From an uncultured Eubacteriales bacterium (GTDB taxonomy: Bacteria > Bacillota > Clostridia > TANB77 > CAG-508), in assembly GCA_949288095.1 (NCBI GenBank), contig CASEIX010000059.1:1-49409 (forward strand): DNA of 49,409 nt, given 5' to 3'. Position numbers and translations under genes: made by a program. The notes under the pieces were generated by a model that had not been told where the DNA came from, searched no databases, and saw nothing but the letters and a program-made list of their open reading frames with translations. Shown here piece after piece: positions 34,899 through 43,999 of the stretch. Each line of letters begins with the position of its first letter. Within the stretch, counting starts at the first letter, position 1.

Positions 34899-35483
34899 AT
34901 GAATATAGGAATAGATATAGATGGAGTATTAACAAATGATGATGATTATACTATGGATGCAACTTCAAAATATGTATTTGAACATAATTTAGAAGGATTT
35001 GAAGATCCATACAAATATGAAGACCATAAATTTAATTGGACAAAAGAAATTTTAGATGATTATAGAAAAGAATATTTTTGGAACTATATAGAAAATGAAC
35101 CTGCAAGAAAATATGCAAGTGAAATAATAAGAAAATTAAAGGAAGAAGGAAATCATATATATATTATTACTTCAAGGCATAATACAACGAAAAATACAGA
35201 AGAAGGAGAAAAAACTAGAAAAATAACTAAGGAATGGTTGAAAGAAAATAATATTTTATATGATGAAGTTTATTTTTCACCAGATAAAACAAAACAAATT
35301 GACTCTTTAAGAATTGATATTATGATAGAAGATAGCCCAGAAACCATACCAACATTTGTAAATCATACACATGTATTTTGCTATGATTGCAGATATAATA
35401 GAGATATGAAATTAGATAATATGACAAGAGTGTTTAGTTGGTATGATATATATATGAAAATACAGAAATTTAGAAATATGTAA
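34899..35483 (+). CDS. HAD-superfamily protein, 5'-nucleotidase (NT5C)-like
   Basis: HAD motif I is IGIDIDGVLTNDDDYT (D6, D8). IIRKLKEEGNHIYIITSRH gives motif II and IDIMIEDSPETIPTF the acidic motif IV, the arrangement of NT5C-type deoxynucleotidases and the YqfW-like proteins of Firmicutes. At 195 aa. GGAGG at 34889-34893 supports ATG 34899 over 34881. It is the first of three HAD genes in a row. Confidence 0.85.
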   Translation: MNIGIDIDGVLTNDDDYTMDATSKYVFEHNLEGFEDPYKYEDHKFNWTKEILDDYRKEYFWNYIENEPARKYASEIIRKLKEEGNHIYIITSRHNTTKNTEEGEKTRKITKEWLKENNILYDEVYFSPDKTKQIDSLRIDIMIEDSPETIPTFVNHTHVFCYDCRYNRDMKLDNMTRVFSWYDIYMKIQKFRNM

Positions 35484-35504
35484 AAAGAATGGAGTATTAT
35501 AGAT

Positions 35505-36161
35505 ATGAGAGACCAAGATAAAATTATTATATTTGATTGGGGAGGCGTTATAGAAAGCCATAAAGAAGGGGAATATTCCATAAACAGAGCTATCATAAAT
35601 CTTATAAAACATTTTAATAGTGAAGAAGATGAAAATACAATAGTAGAAAGATACCATGCACAATCAGTAGAAGATATAACTTATCATATTTATTTAGAAA
35701 ATGATAAATGGTTTCAAAAAATAAAGAATGAGTTTAATCTAAAATGTACTACAAAGGAATTTTATGATTATTACATAAAAGAATTTGATAAAATTGAATA
35801 TTACAAAGAGGTAGTAGAATATGCTCACAGTTTAAAAGATAAATGTAAAATTGGAATTTTATCAAATCTTGGATCATTAGATAAACAAAGATTAGATAAA
35901 CAAGTAGATTTAAAACAATTTGATTATGTATGGCTTTCATTTGAATTAAATTGTAGAAAACCTAGAGAAAAAATTTATGAGATAGTAGAAAATGATTGTA
36001 AAATAAAGCCTAGAAATATCTTATTCATTGATGATAGTAAAGAAAATATAGAAGCAGCACAAAAAAGAGGATGGAATACTTGTTTAGCAACAGGACATGA
36101 ACTAGATAAAATAAAAGAAAAGATAAATGATTTTTTTAAGAAAAGATATGATGAGATTTAA
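35505..36161 (+). CDS. HAD-superfamily hydrolase, subfamily IA
   Basis: Motif I reads IIIFDWGGVIES, the D-x-G-G-V form of the IA branch in which the second Asp is replaced. LKDKCKIGILSNLGS holds motif II, CRKPREKIYEI motif III and ILFIDDSKENIEAAQKRGW motif IV. At 218 aa. Lies 21 bases after the NT5C-like gene. Related proteins act on small phosphorylated metabolites; the missing second Asp suggests a changed or weak phosphatase activity. Confidence 0.88.
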   Translation: MRDQDKIIIFDWGGVIESHKEGEYSINRAIINLIKHFNSEEDENTIVERYHAQSVEDITYHIYLENDKWFQKIKNEFNLKCTTKEFYDYYIKEFDKIEYYKEVVEYAHSLKDKCKIGILSNLGSLDKQRLDKQVDLKQFDYVWLSFELNCRKPREKIYEIVENDCKIKPRNILFIDDSKENIEAAQKRGWNTCLATGHELDKIKEKINDFFKKRYDEI

Positions 36162-36204
36162 GGATAGAGTCTAATAAGATTGTAAAAAACAGGAGGGCAA
36201 ACTA

Positions 36205-37329
36205 TTGAATGTAATTTTTCTAGATATAGATGGTGTTTTAAATAGTTCAAATTATACCAAAAGATATAAAGAAATCCAAACAAAAAAAGAAAGAACATAT
36301 AAAAATATTGATGATAGTGCACTTAATTATCTTCAAAAGCTTCAAAATAAATATAATGCTAAAATCGTTTTAATTTCCACTTGGCGTAAGTGGGGAAAAT
36401 CTATATCAATAGATAAATTTAAAAAATCTATCAAAGAGAACCCAATTACAGAAGAGGAAAGAACAGAAGATTATGCAAATTTAAGAACACTATATGAAAA
36501 ATTAAGAATAGAATATGATTTAGATTTAGATGATATGACTGATGATTTGCAAAATAGAATGTTAGAAATACAATTATACTTATTACTTCATAAAGAAATA
36601 GAAAAATTTGTCATTTTAGATGATGATGATGAAAATTTTACAGAAATGTTTGAAGAACAATTTATTCAATGCTGTACAGAAGGAGATTCGTTTGGAGAAA
36701 AAGAATTTGAACAAGCTTGTACCAGTTTTGAACAGCAAGAAAGATATATTCCAAAAACAGAAGGCTTAAAAGAATTACAAGACTATTTTGATAAATTAAC
36801 ACAAGCTTATAAGGTTAAGGCAGAATCAGTTTATGCTTCGATTTTAAAAGAAGAGTTTAAAGGCTTTACATTTGATATATCAGGTACACAATATAAAAGG
36901 TTATATTATTATTTACCAGATGAAATCAAAAATCAAGTAGATATAGACTCTTGGAAAAAAGGAAGAATTATAACCAATAATCAAAGAACATTTGAGCAAG
37001 CTGTTATCAGTAATGAAGATTATTTTTCTGGTTTAATGTTATTGGAAGCTGGTTCAGATTCTTTACCATTATATAGCATTGTATTAGAACAAATAGAAAT
37101 AGACGAAAAAGAAGAAATGCAAATGATGCAAGATTTAATTTCTAAACTATCTGAAGAGCAAAAAATGAAATTATTACAATCAGCTAGACAAAAATATGAA
37201 GTGCTACAAGAAAACAATTTACATGGCTCTATAAAGAACATGAGAGAGGTTATTCAATATTTGTTTCATGCAGATATTTCAAAAATACAAATAGAAAAAG
37301 AGAGTGACTCAGATTATGAACTAAAATAA
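36205..37329 (+). CDS. HAD-domain protein with C-terminal extension
   Basis: The N-terminal ~170 residues are HAD-like: motif I VIFLDIDGVLNSSNY (D7, D9), motif II AKIVLISTWRKWG, and an acidic VILDDDDENFTEM; HAD domains of this S-T-W-R type occur in RNA-repair-associated proteins. Residues ~195-374 form a separate domain I do not recognise, with ISGTQYKRLYYYLPDEIKNQ and an acidic helical tail. The start is TTG 36205 with AGGAGGG 7 bases upstream. Domain fusion makes it distinct from the two HAD genes before it. Confidence 0.8.
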   Translation: MNVIFLDIDGVLNSSNYTKRYKEIQTKKERTYKNIDDSALNYLQKLQNKYNAKIVLISTWRKWGKSISIDKFKKSIKENPITEEERTEDYANLRTLYEKLRIEYDLDLDDMTDDLQNRMLEIQLYLLLHKEIEKFVILDDDDENFTEMFEEQFIQCCTEGDSFGEKEFEQACTSFEQQERYIPKTEGLKELQDYFDKLTQAYKVKAESVYASILKEEFKGFTFDISGTQYKRLYYYLPDEIKNQVDIDSWKKGRIITNNQRTFEQAVISNEDYFSGLMLLEAGSDSLPLYSIVLEQIEIDEKEEMQMMQDLISKLSEEQKMKLLQSARQKYEVLQENNLHGSIKNMREVIQYLFHADISKIQIEKESDSDYELK

Positions 37330-37352
37330 AAGATTAGTTTAAGGAGAAAAAG

Positions 37353-38288
37353 ATGTTAAAAGCATATAGTATTATAAAAAATTTAGATAAAAAAGCATGC
37401 GAAATAATTAGGAACAATGGAATACAATTAGATATTTCAAATTCAGACAAAAGACCGGATAAACAAGGTTTAATCAAGTTATTAGATAAATATGATATCC
37501 TTATAATTGGAATAGAAGATAAGTTTACAAAAGATATGTTGCCAATAATAACAAAGAAAAAGGTAATAGCAACATTATCTGTTGGATTAGATCATATAGA
37601 TAGAGCATTTCTAGAAAATGACAATTTCAAAATAATTAACTGCCAAAATTCAAATGTCCTATCAGTTGCAGAGCATATATTGGCATTAATACTAGCATTA
37701 AAGAAAAGAATAATAGAAGCTAATGATATTTCATTAAGAGGTGAAAATAGAAGAAATTTATCTATGAGAAGTAACGATATAACTGCTAGTATATTTGGAA
37801 TTATTGGAGCTGGTAAAATTTCTAGAGAAGTCATAAGAATTTCTAAAGTATTTGATATGAAAATCATTTGCAATACATTAAATCCAGAAAAACATCAAGA
37901 CTTAATTAAGCAAGGAGTCAAATTTGTATCTTTAGATGAAGTATTATCAAACGCTGATATTATCACAATTAACATACCTTTAACTGAAGAAAATAGAAAT
38001 ATTATATCTAAAGAAAAAATTAGATTAATGAAAAAAACAGCAACATTTATAAATACATCAAGAGGAGAACTTGTAGATATAAATGAATTAATAAATTATG
38101 CTGATGAAAATAAGACATTCAATGTCGGATTAGATATAGATGTTGAAAATTATAAAGATATTTTAAATAAAAAAAGAAATAATGTAATAGTAACACCACA
38201 TATAGCTGGAGTAACAAAGGAAGCAGTAGAAAGAATGGATGTTGAAGTGGCAAACAGATTAGTTGAATACATTAAAAATATAAAATAG
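37353..38288 (+). CDS. D-isomer-specific 2-hydroxyacid dehydrogenase
   Basis: NAD(P)-dependent 2-hydroxyacid dehydrogenase. NSNVLSVAEHILALILALKK is the linker helix; the Rossmann loop is FGIIGAGKISREVI; catalytic Arg in INTSRGELVDINEL and catalytic His in VTPHIAGVTKEA. At 311 aa it is full length. AAGGAG precedes the ATG. Substrate (lactate, glycerate, phosphoglycerate or branched keto acid) cannot be assigned. It follows the HAD-domain gene after 23 bases. Confidence 0.92.
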   Translation: MLKAYSIIKNLDKKACEIIRNNGIQLDISNSDKRPDKQGLIKLLDKYDILIIGIEDKFTKDMLPIITKKKVIATLSVGLDHIDRAFLENDNFKIINCQNSNVLSVAEHILALILALKKRIIEANDISLRGENRRNLSMRSNDITASIFGIIGAGKISREVIRISKVFDMKIICNTLNPEKHQDLIKQGVKFVSLDEVLSNADIITINIPLTEENRNIISKEKIRLMKKTATFINTSRGELVDINELINYADENKTFNVGLDIDVENYKDILNKKRNNVIVTPHIAGVTKEAVERMDVEVANRLVEYIKNIK

Positions 38289-38350
38289 AATTTCAATTCA
38301 TATTTATCTGTGAAAAAATATTATAAATAATGTTTATAGGAGAAATATAT

Positions 38351-38824
38351 ATGAGATTAGATGTTAAACAACTTATCAATATAGATGAAAAGACATTAGA
38401 TAATATAACAAAATGGATGTATGACTGGTGGGGAAAGAGTGATGGATATAGTTATGATGAAACAGAATGTTATATGAAACACAGTATGCAAAAAGACAAA
38501 TTACCTAAAACATATGGAATGTTCTTAAATAATGAAATTATAGGATTGTATCAGTTTACAAATGTGAACTTGATTGTTAGACCAGATATTTATCCATGGC
38601 TGGCAAATGTATATATTAATGAAAAGTATAGACATAAAGGATATGGAAGAAAATTATTAGAAACGGTTAAAGAAACAGCTAAAGATATAAAAGACTGTAA
38701 AGAGATATTTTTATGGACTGAATTTAAAGGATTTTATGAAAAGTTTGGTTGGACATTCATTTCTGATATTGATACATATAGTGAAGAGTCTAGAATACAA
38801 AGATTATATAAATTAAGTTTATAA
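38351..38824 (+). CDS. GNAT N-acetyltransferase
   Basis: GNAT core: YGMFLNNEIIGLYQFTNVN is the central sheet; LANVYINEKYRHKGYGRKLL the acetyl-CoA loop; LWTEFKGFYEKFGWTFI the C-terminal strand-helix. Start 38351 (157 aa) is chosen because TAGGAGAAA precedes it and the extra N-terminal residues from 38330 look non-coding. GNATs with a WMYDWWGK-like front end are common in Clostridia. Substrate unknown. Confidence 0.88.
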   Translation: MRLDVKQLINIDEKTLDNITKWMYDWWGKSDGYSYDETECYMKHSMQKDKLPKTYGMFLNNEIIGLYQFTNVNLIVRPDIYPWLANVYINEKYRHKGYGRKLLETVKETAKDIKDCKEIFLWTEFKGFYEKFGWTFISDIDTYSEESRIQRLYKLSL

Positions 38825-38859
38825 AAAGAAAAAAATGAGAATAAAGGAGAGAAATCAGA

Positions 38860-39384
38860 TTGAATAAAAATTTAAGCACAGGAATGATAAGAAAATTAAC
38901 AGAAGAAAACATAGCATTAAAAATTGCTAAAATGAGTGATCTAGAAGATATTATAGAATTATATAAAGAAAGAATACAATGGTTCAAAGATAATGAGATT
39001 GATCAATGGAGTCGATATTTAAAAAATCATCCTAAAAGTGAATTTATAGAAGCAATAGAAAAAGAAAATTATTTTATGCTTATAAAAGACAATCAATTAA
39101 TTGCAGCTTTTGAACTATCTGAAAGAACTAGTTTTTGGGAAGATAAAACTACAAAAGCATATTATGTATATAAATTGGTAACAAAAGTAGGATTTAAAAA
39201 TTTAGGGGAAATTATTTTTGATATATGTAAAGAATTAGCAAAACAAAATGATAAAAATTATTTACGTTTGGAATGTTTAAGTACCAATGAAAAGTTGAAT
39301 CAGATATATGAAGATTATCATTTTAAATTAATAAGACAAGGTATTGGATATTATCCATATAATTTAAGGGAGTGTGAATTATAA
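38860..39384 (+). CDS. GNAT N-acetyltransferase
   Basis: A 174-aa GNAT-like protein. IALKIAKMSDLEDIIELYKE is the N-terminal strand-helix, KDNQLIAAFELSER the central sheet, and YLRLECLSTNEKLNQIYEDY the conserved C-terminal region; the glycine loop is weak (VTKVGFKNLGEIIFD), so activity is less certain. TTG start with AAAGGAGA 9 bases upstream. The stop overlaps the start of the next gene by one base (TAATG). Confidence 0.8.
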   Translation: MNKNLSTGMIRKLTEENIALKIAKMSDLEDIIELYKERIQWFKDNEIDQWSRYLKNHPKSEFIEAIEKENYFMLIKDNQLIAAFELSERTSFWEDKTTKAYYVYKLVTKVGFKNLGEIIFDICKELAKQNDKNYLRLECLSTNEKLNQIYEDYHFKLIRQGIGYYPYNLRECEL

Positions 39385-40073
39385 TGAGTAAAGTTATCAT
39401 CGGAATTGTAGCAAAACATAAAGAAGATAGACAAACAAAAATCGATTCTTTGATTCGTGATGAAGTAAAACAAGCCATATTTGATAATAATGGAATAGCT
39501 ATTGGAATTTTATCACCAAATGAGAATATTTTATATACAGGAAACGATTGGAAAGATTATGAAGACAAAATAAGAAAAGATGAAATTACTGCTCAATTAA
39601 ATTTGTGTGATGGTATTATTTTACAAGGTGGAACTACTTGTGAGGCATATGAAAGTTGGGTTGCAAAATATTGCTATGATAATAACATTCCCATACTTGG
39701 AATATGTGCAGGACAAAATAGCATAGCTAGAGGACTAGGTGGTACAACTTTTAGAATCAATAATCCAGAAAAACATGATAAAAGTTTTGATGAATATGTA
39801 CATAGTATAAGAATTGATAAAAACTCAAAATTTTATTCCATTATACAAAAGGATAAAATTATGGTAAATTCAAGGCATAAGAATTCTATAAAAGATTGTC
39901 CAGGATTAAATAAAGTAGCTTTTTGTGAAGATGGATATCCAGATGTTATTGAGGATTCTAACAAGAGTTTCTATATAGGTGTAAGATTTCATCCAGAAAG
40001 TCTGTATAAAAAAGATGAAAATATGAATAATATTTTTAAAGCTTTTCTAGAAGCATGTAAAGAAAATAAATAA
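39384..40073 (+). CDS. Class I glutamine amidotransferase-like hydrolase (C26)
   Basis: Peptidase C26/gamma-glutamyl-GABA hydrolase family. The nucleophile is C108 in ILGICAGQNSIARGL; the oxyanion region is IILQGGTTCEAYE; the catalytic His-x-Glu is VRFHPESLYK. VNSRHKNSIKD matches the conserved N-S-x-H-x-Q loop with a variant residue. At 229 aa. It overlaps the upstream GNAT by one base, so the two are translationally coupled. Substrate may be a gamma-glutamyl amide. Confidence 0.9.
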   Translation: MSKVIIGIVAKHKEDRQTKIDSLIRDEVKQAIFDNNGIAIGILSPNENILYTGNDWKDYEDKIRKDEITAQLNLCDGIILQGGTTCEAYESWVAKYCYDNNIPILGICAGQNSIARGLGGTTFRINNPEKHDKSFDEYVHSIRIDKNSKFYSIIQKDKIMVNSRHKNSIKDCPGLNKVAFCEDGYPDVIEDSNKSFYIGVRFHPESLYKKDENMNNIFKAFLEACKENK

Positions 40074-40101
40074 ACTTAATTTAGCAGTAACCAAACAAAA
40101 C

Positions 40102-40154
40102 CATAATCCATAAAATATATAAAAATGAAAGGAGACTATATTTTATGGATTATG
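40102..40154 (+). promoter_or_regulatory. 17-bp hairpin over the peroxiredoxin start codon
   Basis: A perfect 17-bp inverted repeat: 40102-40118 with 40138-40154. The RBS (AAAGGAGA, 40128-40135) is in the 19-base loop and the ATG (40145-40147) is in the right arm. In RNA the start codon would be paired, which suggests control of translation. Confidence 0.7.
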
Positions 40155-40837
40155 AGTTAATGATGAATGGAAATGTCAAAATAGGACAACGAGCCCCAGA
40201 GTTTGAAGCCAATACAACAATGGGAAAAGTATCCTTAAATAATTATGCAGGAAAATGGCTAATTTTATTTTCTCATCCAGGAGATTTTACCCCAGTATGT
40301 ACAACAGAAATGATAGCTTTTACAAAAGCACATACATATTTTAAACAATTGAATACAGAATTGTTAGGTTTAAGTGTAGACAGTAATTCTTCACACTTAG
40401 CATGGGTATATGATATATACTGCAGAACAGGTATAAAAATATCTTTCCCAATCATTGCTGATAGAAATGGAGAAATTGCCAGAAGATATGGGATGATTTC
40501 AAATGATATTAGTAACACAGAAACCGTCAGAAATGTCTATATTATAGATGACAAAGGAACTATTAGAACAATTTTAATTTATCCAATGAATGTAGGAAGG
40601 TTTATACCAGAAATTATTAGAATTGTGCAGGCATTACAAATGGCAGATTGTGCACAAGGTTCAACGGCAGCCAATTGGATTCCTAATCAACCAGTCATTG
40701 TTTCACCACCAAAAACCTATGAAGAACTTGTAGAACGTGTAAGTGAAATAGAGAATAACAGAAATGGAATTAGTTGGTACTTAAGCTTTAAAGAATCACC
40801 TAAAAATTGTATAAATGATAACTGTAATAGCGAATAG
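40145..40837 (+). CDS. Peroxiredoxin, 1-Cys Prx6 type
   Basis: Reduces peroxides. The active site P-x3-T-x2-C is P45, T49, C52 in SHPGDFTPVCTTE. The C-terminal half (PMNVGRFIPEIIRIVQALQ, NWIPNQPVIVSPP) is the Prx6-type extension used in dimer contacts. At 230 aa. The C-terminus has a second Cys pair (NCINDNC) that may serve as resolving cysteines. AAAGGAGA precedes the ATG and sits in the loop of the 17-bp hairpin, so translation may be regulated. Confidence 0.95.
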   Translation: MDYELMMNGNVKIGQRAPEFEANTTMGKVSLNNYAGKWLILFSHPGDFTPVCTTEMIAFTKAHTYFKQLNTELLGLSVDSNSSHLAWVYDIYCRTGIKISFPIIADRNGEIARRYGMISNDISNTETVRNVYIIDDKGTIRTILIYPMNVGRFIPEIIRIVQALQMADCAQGSTAANWIPNQPVIVSPPKTYEELVERVSEIENNRNGISWYLSFKESPKNCINDNCNSE

Positions 40838-40915
40838 GCCTAGGTTGTTATTTAATTATATAAAAATAGATAATTTATAATTAGAATACATAATGGAATA
40901 TAAGGAGAAAATTAA

Positions 40916-41683
40916 ATGAACCAATTATTAGTATTAGATTTAGATGGAACATTATTAAGAAATGATAAAACTGTATCAGAAGAAACAATAGATAGCCTAA
41001 TAGAATTCAAAAATAGAGATAATAGAATCTTATTTGCAACCGCAAGACCACCAAGAGATGCTTATAAATATGTACCTCAAAAATTAAGAGACAATCCCAT
41101 TATTTGTTACAACGGTGCCTGTATGATTGATGGTAAAGAAATATTATATAAAAAAGAAATGTCAAAAGATACAGTGCATCAAATAATCAAGCAATCAGAA
41201 AAATCTGGGTATCACCAAATTTGTTTTGAGATTAATGATAAATTATATTCGAATTTTGATACTTCTGATTTTTTTGGGAAGGTCCCAACAGAAATTGTAG
41301 ATTTAACAAAATTAGATATGAAGACAGTATATAAAGTCATCATTTGTAATAAAATGCCTATTTCTCAAGATTTTCTTGCTATTTTGCCAGATACTTGTAA
41401 AGGAGTAGTTACAGATAATGGACAGTTATGTCAAATCATGGATCAAGAAGTATCTAAATGGAATAGTATACAATCATTAATGAAAACATGGAATATAAAA
41501 GACGAAAATATTATTGCATTTGGAGATGATTACAATGATTTAGATATGATAAAACATGCAGGTATTGGAGTAGCTATGGGAAATGCAGAAAAAGTTGTGA
41601 AAGAATCTGCTAATTTTGTAACAGATACGAATATGAATGATGGTGTTGCCAAATATTTAAAAAAATATATTCTCCAAAAATAG
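40916..41683 (+). CDS. HAD hydrolase, Cof family
   Basis: Motif I LLVLDLDGTLLRND (D8, D10), motif II FATARPPRDAYKYV, motif III near VSKWNSIQSLMKTW and motif IV AFGDDYNDLDMIKHAGIGVA followed by AMGNAEKVVKESA. At 255 aa it is slightly short for the family. AAGGAGAA precedes the ATG. Probably a sugar or nucleotide phosphate phosphatase. It is a sequence-distinct paralogue of the 30447 gene. Confidence 0.93.
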   Translation: MNQLLVLDLDGTLLRNDKTVSEETIDSLIEFKNRDNRILFATARPPRDAYKYVPQKLRDNPIICYNGACMIDGKEILYKKEMSKDTVHQIIKQSEKSGYHQICFEINDKLYSNFDTSDFFGKVPTEIVDLTKLDMKTVYKVIICNKMPISQDFLAILPDTCKGVVTDNGQLCQIMDQEVSKWNSIQSLMKTWNIKDENIIAFGDDYNDLDMIKHAGIGVAMGNAEKVVKESANFVTDTNMNDGVAKYLKKYILQK

Positions 41684-41762
41684 AATACAAATAAAAAACT
41701 TTCACATAATAATAGTATGAACAAAAAATGATGTTCATATACAAATTTTTGGAGGTAACAAA

Positions 41763-41930
41763 ATGGAAGGAAATCAAAAGATACACTGTACTGTAGGTAC
41801 TTGTAAATATAATGAAAAAAATCAAAATTTATGTAAGTTACAAGCAATCCAAGTAGAACCAACTAAAAATTGTAATACAAAACAAGCAGATGAATCTATG
41901 TGCTCAAGTTATATTTATGGGAAGGAATAA
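41763..41930 (+). CDS. DUF1540 small cysteine-rich protein
   Basis: A 55-aa protein: KIHCTVGTCKYNEKNQNLCK, then ACKN-like Cys residues (NCNTKQADESMCSSY). Cys positions 9, 14, 24, 37 and 47 fit the DUF1540 pattern, small proteins of sporulating Firmicutes that probably bind metal. GGAGGT lies at 41751-41756, 6 bases before the ATG. The gene is below common length cut-offs but the RBS and pattern support it. It stands between the Cof-type HAD gene and fba. Confidence 0.85.
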   Translation: MEGNQKIHCTVGTCKYNEKNQNLCKLQAIQVEPTKNCNTKQADESMCSSYIYGKE

Positions 41931-41949
41931 TTTTTCTTCTCATTTTTTC

Positions 41950-41978
41950 TTGACATATCTGTAATTTAGAAATAAAAT
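41950..41978 (+). promoter_or_regulatory. Promoter for fba
   Basis: TTGACA (41950-41955), 17-base spacer, TAAAAT (41973-41978), 48 bases before the start codon. Confidence 0.75.
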
Positions 41979-42025
41979 AACCTTAGCAAAATTAATAGGG
42001 GAAAACCCAAAAAGGAGGAAAAGAT

Positions 42026-42955
42026 ATGTTAGTTACGACAAAGGAAATGTTTGAAAAATCAATGAAAGAAGGATTTGCAGTAGGTGCATTCAATGTAAAT
42101 AATATGGAAATTGTACAAGCAATTACAGATGCAGCACATGAAACACAATCACCAGTTATTTTACAAGCATCAGCAAGTGCAATAAAATATGCAAGAATAG
42201 GATATTTAATGAAAATGGTAGAAGCAGCTGTAGAAGAATATCCAGAAGTACCAATTGCTATTCACTTAGATCATGGACCAGATTTTGAAACAGCAAAAAT
42301 GTGTATTGATAATGGATTTACATCTGTTATGATAGATGGTTCAAAATATGATTTTGAAGAAAATGTAGCTTTAACAAAACAAGTAGTAGATTATGCACAT
42401 TCTAAAGGTGTAGTCGTTGAAGCTGAACTTGGAAAATTAGCAGGTATAGAAGATGATGTAAATGTAGATGCATCTGATGCTATGTATACAGACCCAGCAC
42501 AAGCAGAAGAATTTGTAAAAAGAACAGGTTGTGATTCTTTAGCAATTGCCATAGGAACAAGTCATGGAGCATATAAATTTAAAGGAGAAGCAAAATTAAG
42601 ATTTGATATCTTAAAAGAAATCAAAGAAAGAATACCAAATACACCAATTGTATTACATGGAGCTTCAACAGTTGTACCAGAATTGGTTGAAATGTGTAAT
42701 CAATATGGAGGAAATATACCTGGAGCAAAAGGTGTACCAGATGAAATGTTACATGAAGCAAGTATATCTGGTGTTTCTAAAATTAATGTAGATACAGATT
42801 TAAGATTAGCTATGACAGCAGGAATAAGAAAAGTATTTGTAGAAGATCCAAGTGCTTTTGATCCTAGAAAATACTTAACACCAGCAAGAGAATTAATAAA
42901 AGAAACTGTTGCTCATAAAATGAGAGATGTTTTTGGTTCAGCTGGTAAAATATAA
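42026..42955 (+). CDS. fba: Fructose-bisphosphate aldolase, class II
   Basis: Zinc-dependent aldolase cleaving fructose 1,6-bisphosphate in glycolysis. AFNVNNMEIVQA is the start of the barrel; IAIHLDHGPDFE carries the catalytic D82 and zinc ligand H83; AIGTSHGAYKF, IVLHGASTV and INVDTDLRLAM supply further ligands. At 309 aa it is full length. AAAGGAGG precedes the ATG. It has its own promoter and may be read with the helical gene 15 bases downstream. Confidence 0.97.
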   Translation: MLVTTKEMFEKSMKEGFAVGAFNVNNMEIVQAITDAAHETQSPVILQASASAIKYARIGYLMKMVEAAVEEYPEVPIAIHLDHGPDFETAKMCIDNGFTSVMIDGSKYDFEENVALTKQVVDYAHSKGVVVEAELGKLAGIEDDVNVDASDAMYTDPAQAEEFVKRTGCDSLAIAIGTSHGAYKFKGEAKLRFDILKEIKERIPNTPIVLHGASTVVPELVEMCNQYGGNIPGAKGVPDEMLHEASISGVSKINVDTDLRLAMTAGIRKVFVEDPSAFDPRKYLTPARELIKETVAHKMRDVFGSAGKI

Positions 42956-42970
42956 TATAGGAGAAAGACT

Positions 42971-43465
42971 ATGCCTAAATTAAGTAAACAAGAAATTATA
43001 AAATTATATAAAAAACCATTTTCTATGGACCCCACGGAAATTTGGAAACAAGGTGATTATTTTAATTCTATTATTACAATAAGAAAATATATAAAAGAAG
43101 CAAAGGTGTCAGGCGAAATTACAGAAGAAGATGAAGAAGTTTTTAGAAAAAAGGAAGAAAGAAAGGAAATTGAAAAAAGGGAGAAAAATGAAAAATTAAA
43201 ATCTCTTGTATTACATAAAATTTTAAAAGCTGAGACAAGAGAAGACATTGTAAAAGAAATAAAAGATGAAGCAAACATAAAAACAAACACAACAGAAATA
43301 GGAAATTTGATAGAACAATTAATTCAAGAAGGAATACTGACACAAGAGGAATATCAAAAAATATTGAAGACAATAAGAGAAAATGCTGGTAAAAAAATGC
43401 GTTTAATGAATCAGAAAAGAAGAGAATCTAGAAGAAATGAAACAAATAGAGAACTAGAGATATAA
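42971..43465 (+). CDS. Hypothetical charged helical protein
   Basis: Not recognised. A 164-aa, very charged protein: LSKQEIIKLYKKPF at the start, a Lys/Glu-rich coiled-coil-like stretch (residues ~55-85), TREDIVKEIKDEANIKT with an HTH-like look, and a basic Arg/Lys tail (RLMNQKRRESRRNETNREL). Could bind nucleic acid. TAGGAGAAA precedes the ATG. It follows fba by 15 bases and ends at a convergent terminator with smpB. Confidence 0.75.
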   Translation: MPKLSKQEIIKLYKKPFSMDPTEIWKQGDYFNSIITIRKYIKEAKVSGEITEEDEEVFRKKEERKEIEKREKNEKLKSLVLHKILKAETREDIVKEIKDEANIKTNTTEIGNLIEQLIQEGILTQEEYQKILKTIRENAGKKMRLMNQKRRESRRNETNRELEI

Positions 43466-43479
43466 TCTAGTTCTTTTTA
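43450..43479 (+). terminator. Terminator before smpB
   Basis: AGAACTAGA (43450-43458) pairs with TCTAGTTCT (43466-43474), T-rich tail. It overlaps the end of the helical gene. Confidence 0.75.
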
Positions 43480-43487
43480 TGTTTATA

Positions 43488-43943
43488 TTATAATTGTTTA
43501 TTTTTTAGATTGATAGCAATTTGTTTTTGAGCATCTTTTTTTGCAATATCTTGACGTTTATCATATAATTTTTTCCCTTTTCCAATACCCAATTCCAGTT
43601 TAACAAAATTTCCTTTAAAATAGATACTGATAGGAATTAAAGCATATCCTTTCTGTTTCGTAAGTCCAATTAATCGATTAATTTCTCTTTTATTTAATAA
43701 AAGTTTTCTATCTCTTAAAGGATTCTTATTAAAAATATTTCCATGTTCATAAGGGCTAATGTGCATGCCAGATATGTAAACTTCACCATTTTTAATATTC
43801 GCATAGCTATCTTTTAAATTGACTTTACCAGCTCGAATCGATTTTATTTCTGTTCCAAATAATACAATTCCAGCTTCTATTTTATCTTCAATAGAATAAT
43901 TATGATATGCTGTTGGATTTTTTGCAATTAACTTTGTATTCAT
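43488..43943 (-). CDS. smpB: SsrA-binding protein SmpB
   Basis: Partner of tmRNA in rescue of stalled ribosomes. [20 protein letters not shown] and [18 protein letters not shown], followed by [26 protein letters not shown] and [13 protein letters not shown], are all hallmark segments. At 151 aa it is normal. GAGGTAA precedes the ATG. It stands alone on the minus strand between converging and upstream units; ssrA (tmRNA) is not in the window. Confidence 0.97.
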   Translation of the reverse strand: MNTKLIAKNPTAYHNYSIEDKIEAGIVLFGTEIKSIRAGKVNLKDSYANIKNGEVYISGMHISPYEHGNIFNKNPLRDRKLLLNKREINRLIGLTKQKGYALIPISIYFKGNFVKLELGIGKGKKLYDKRQDIAKKDAQKQIAINLKNKQL

Positions 43944-43999
43944 ATAATTACCTCTTCATTTTTTGAATATTATACCATAGATTATTCAATAATAAAATA

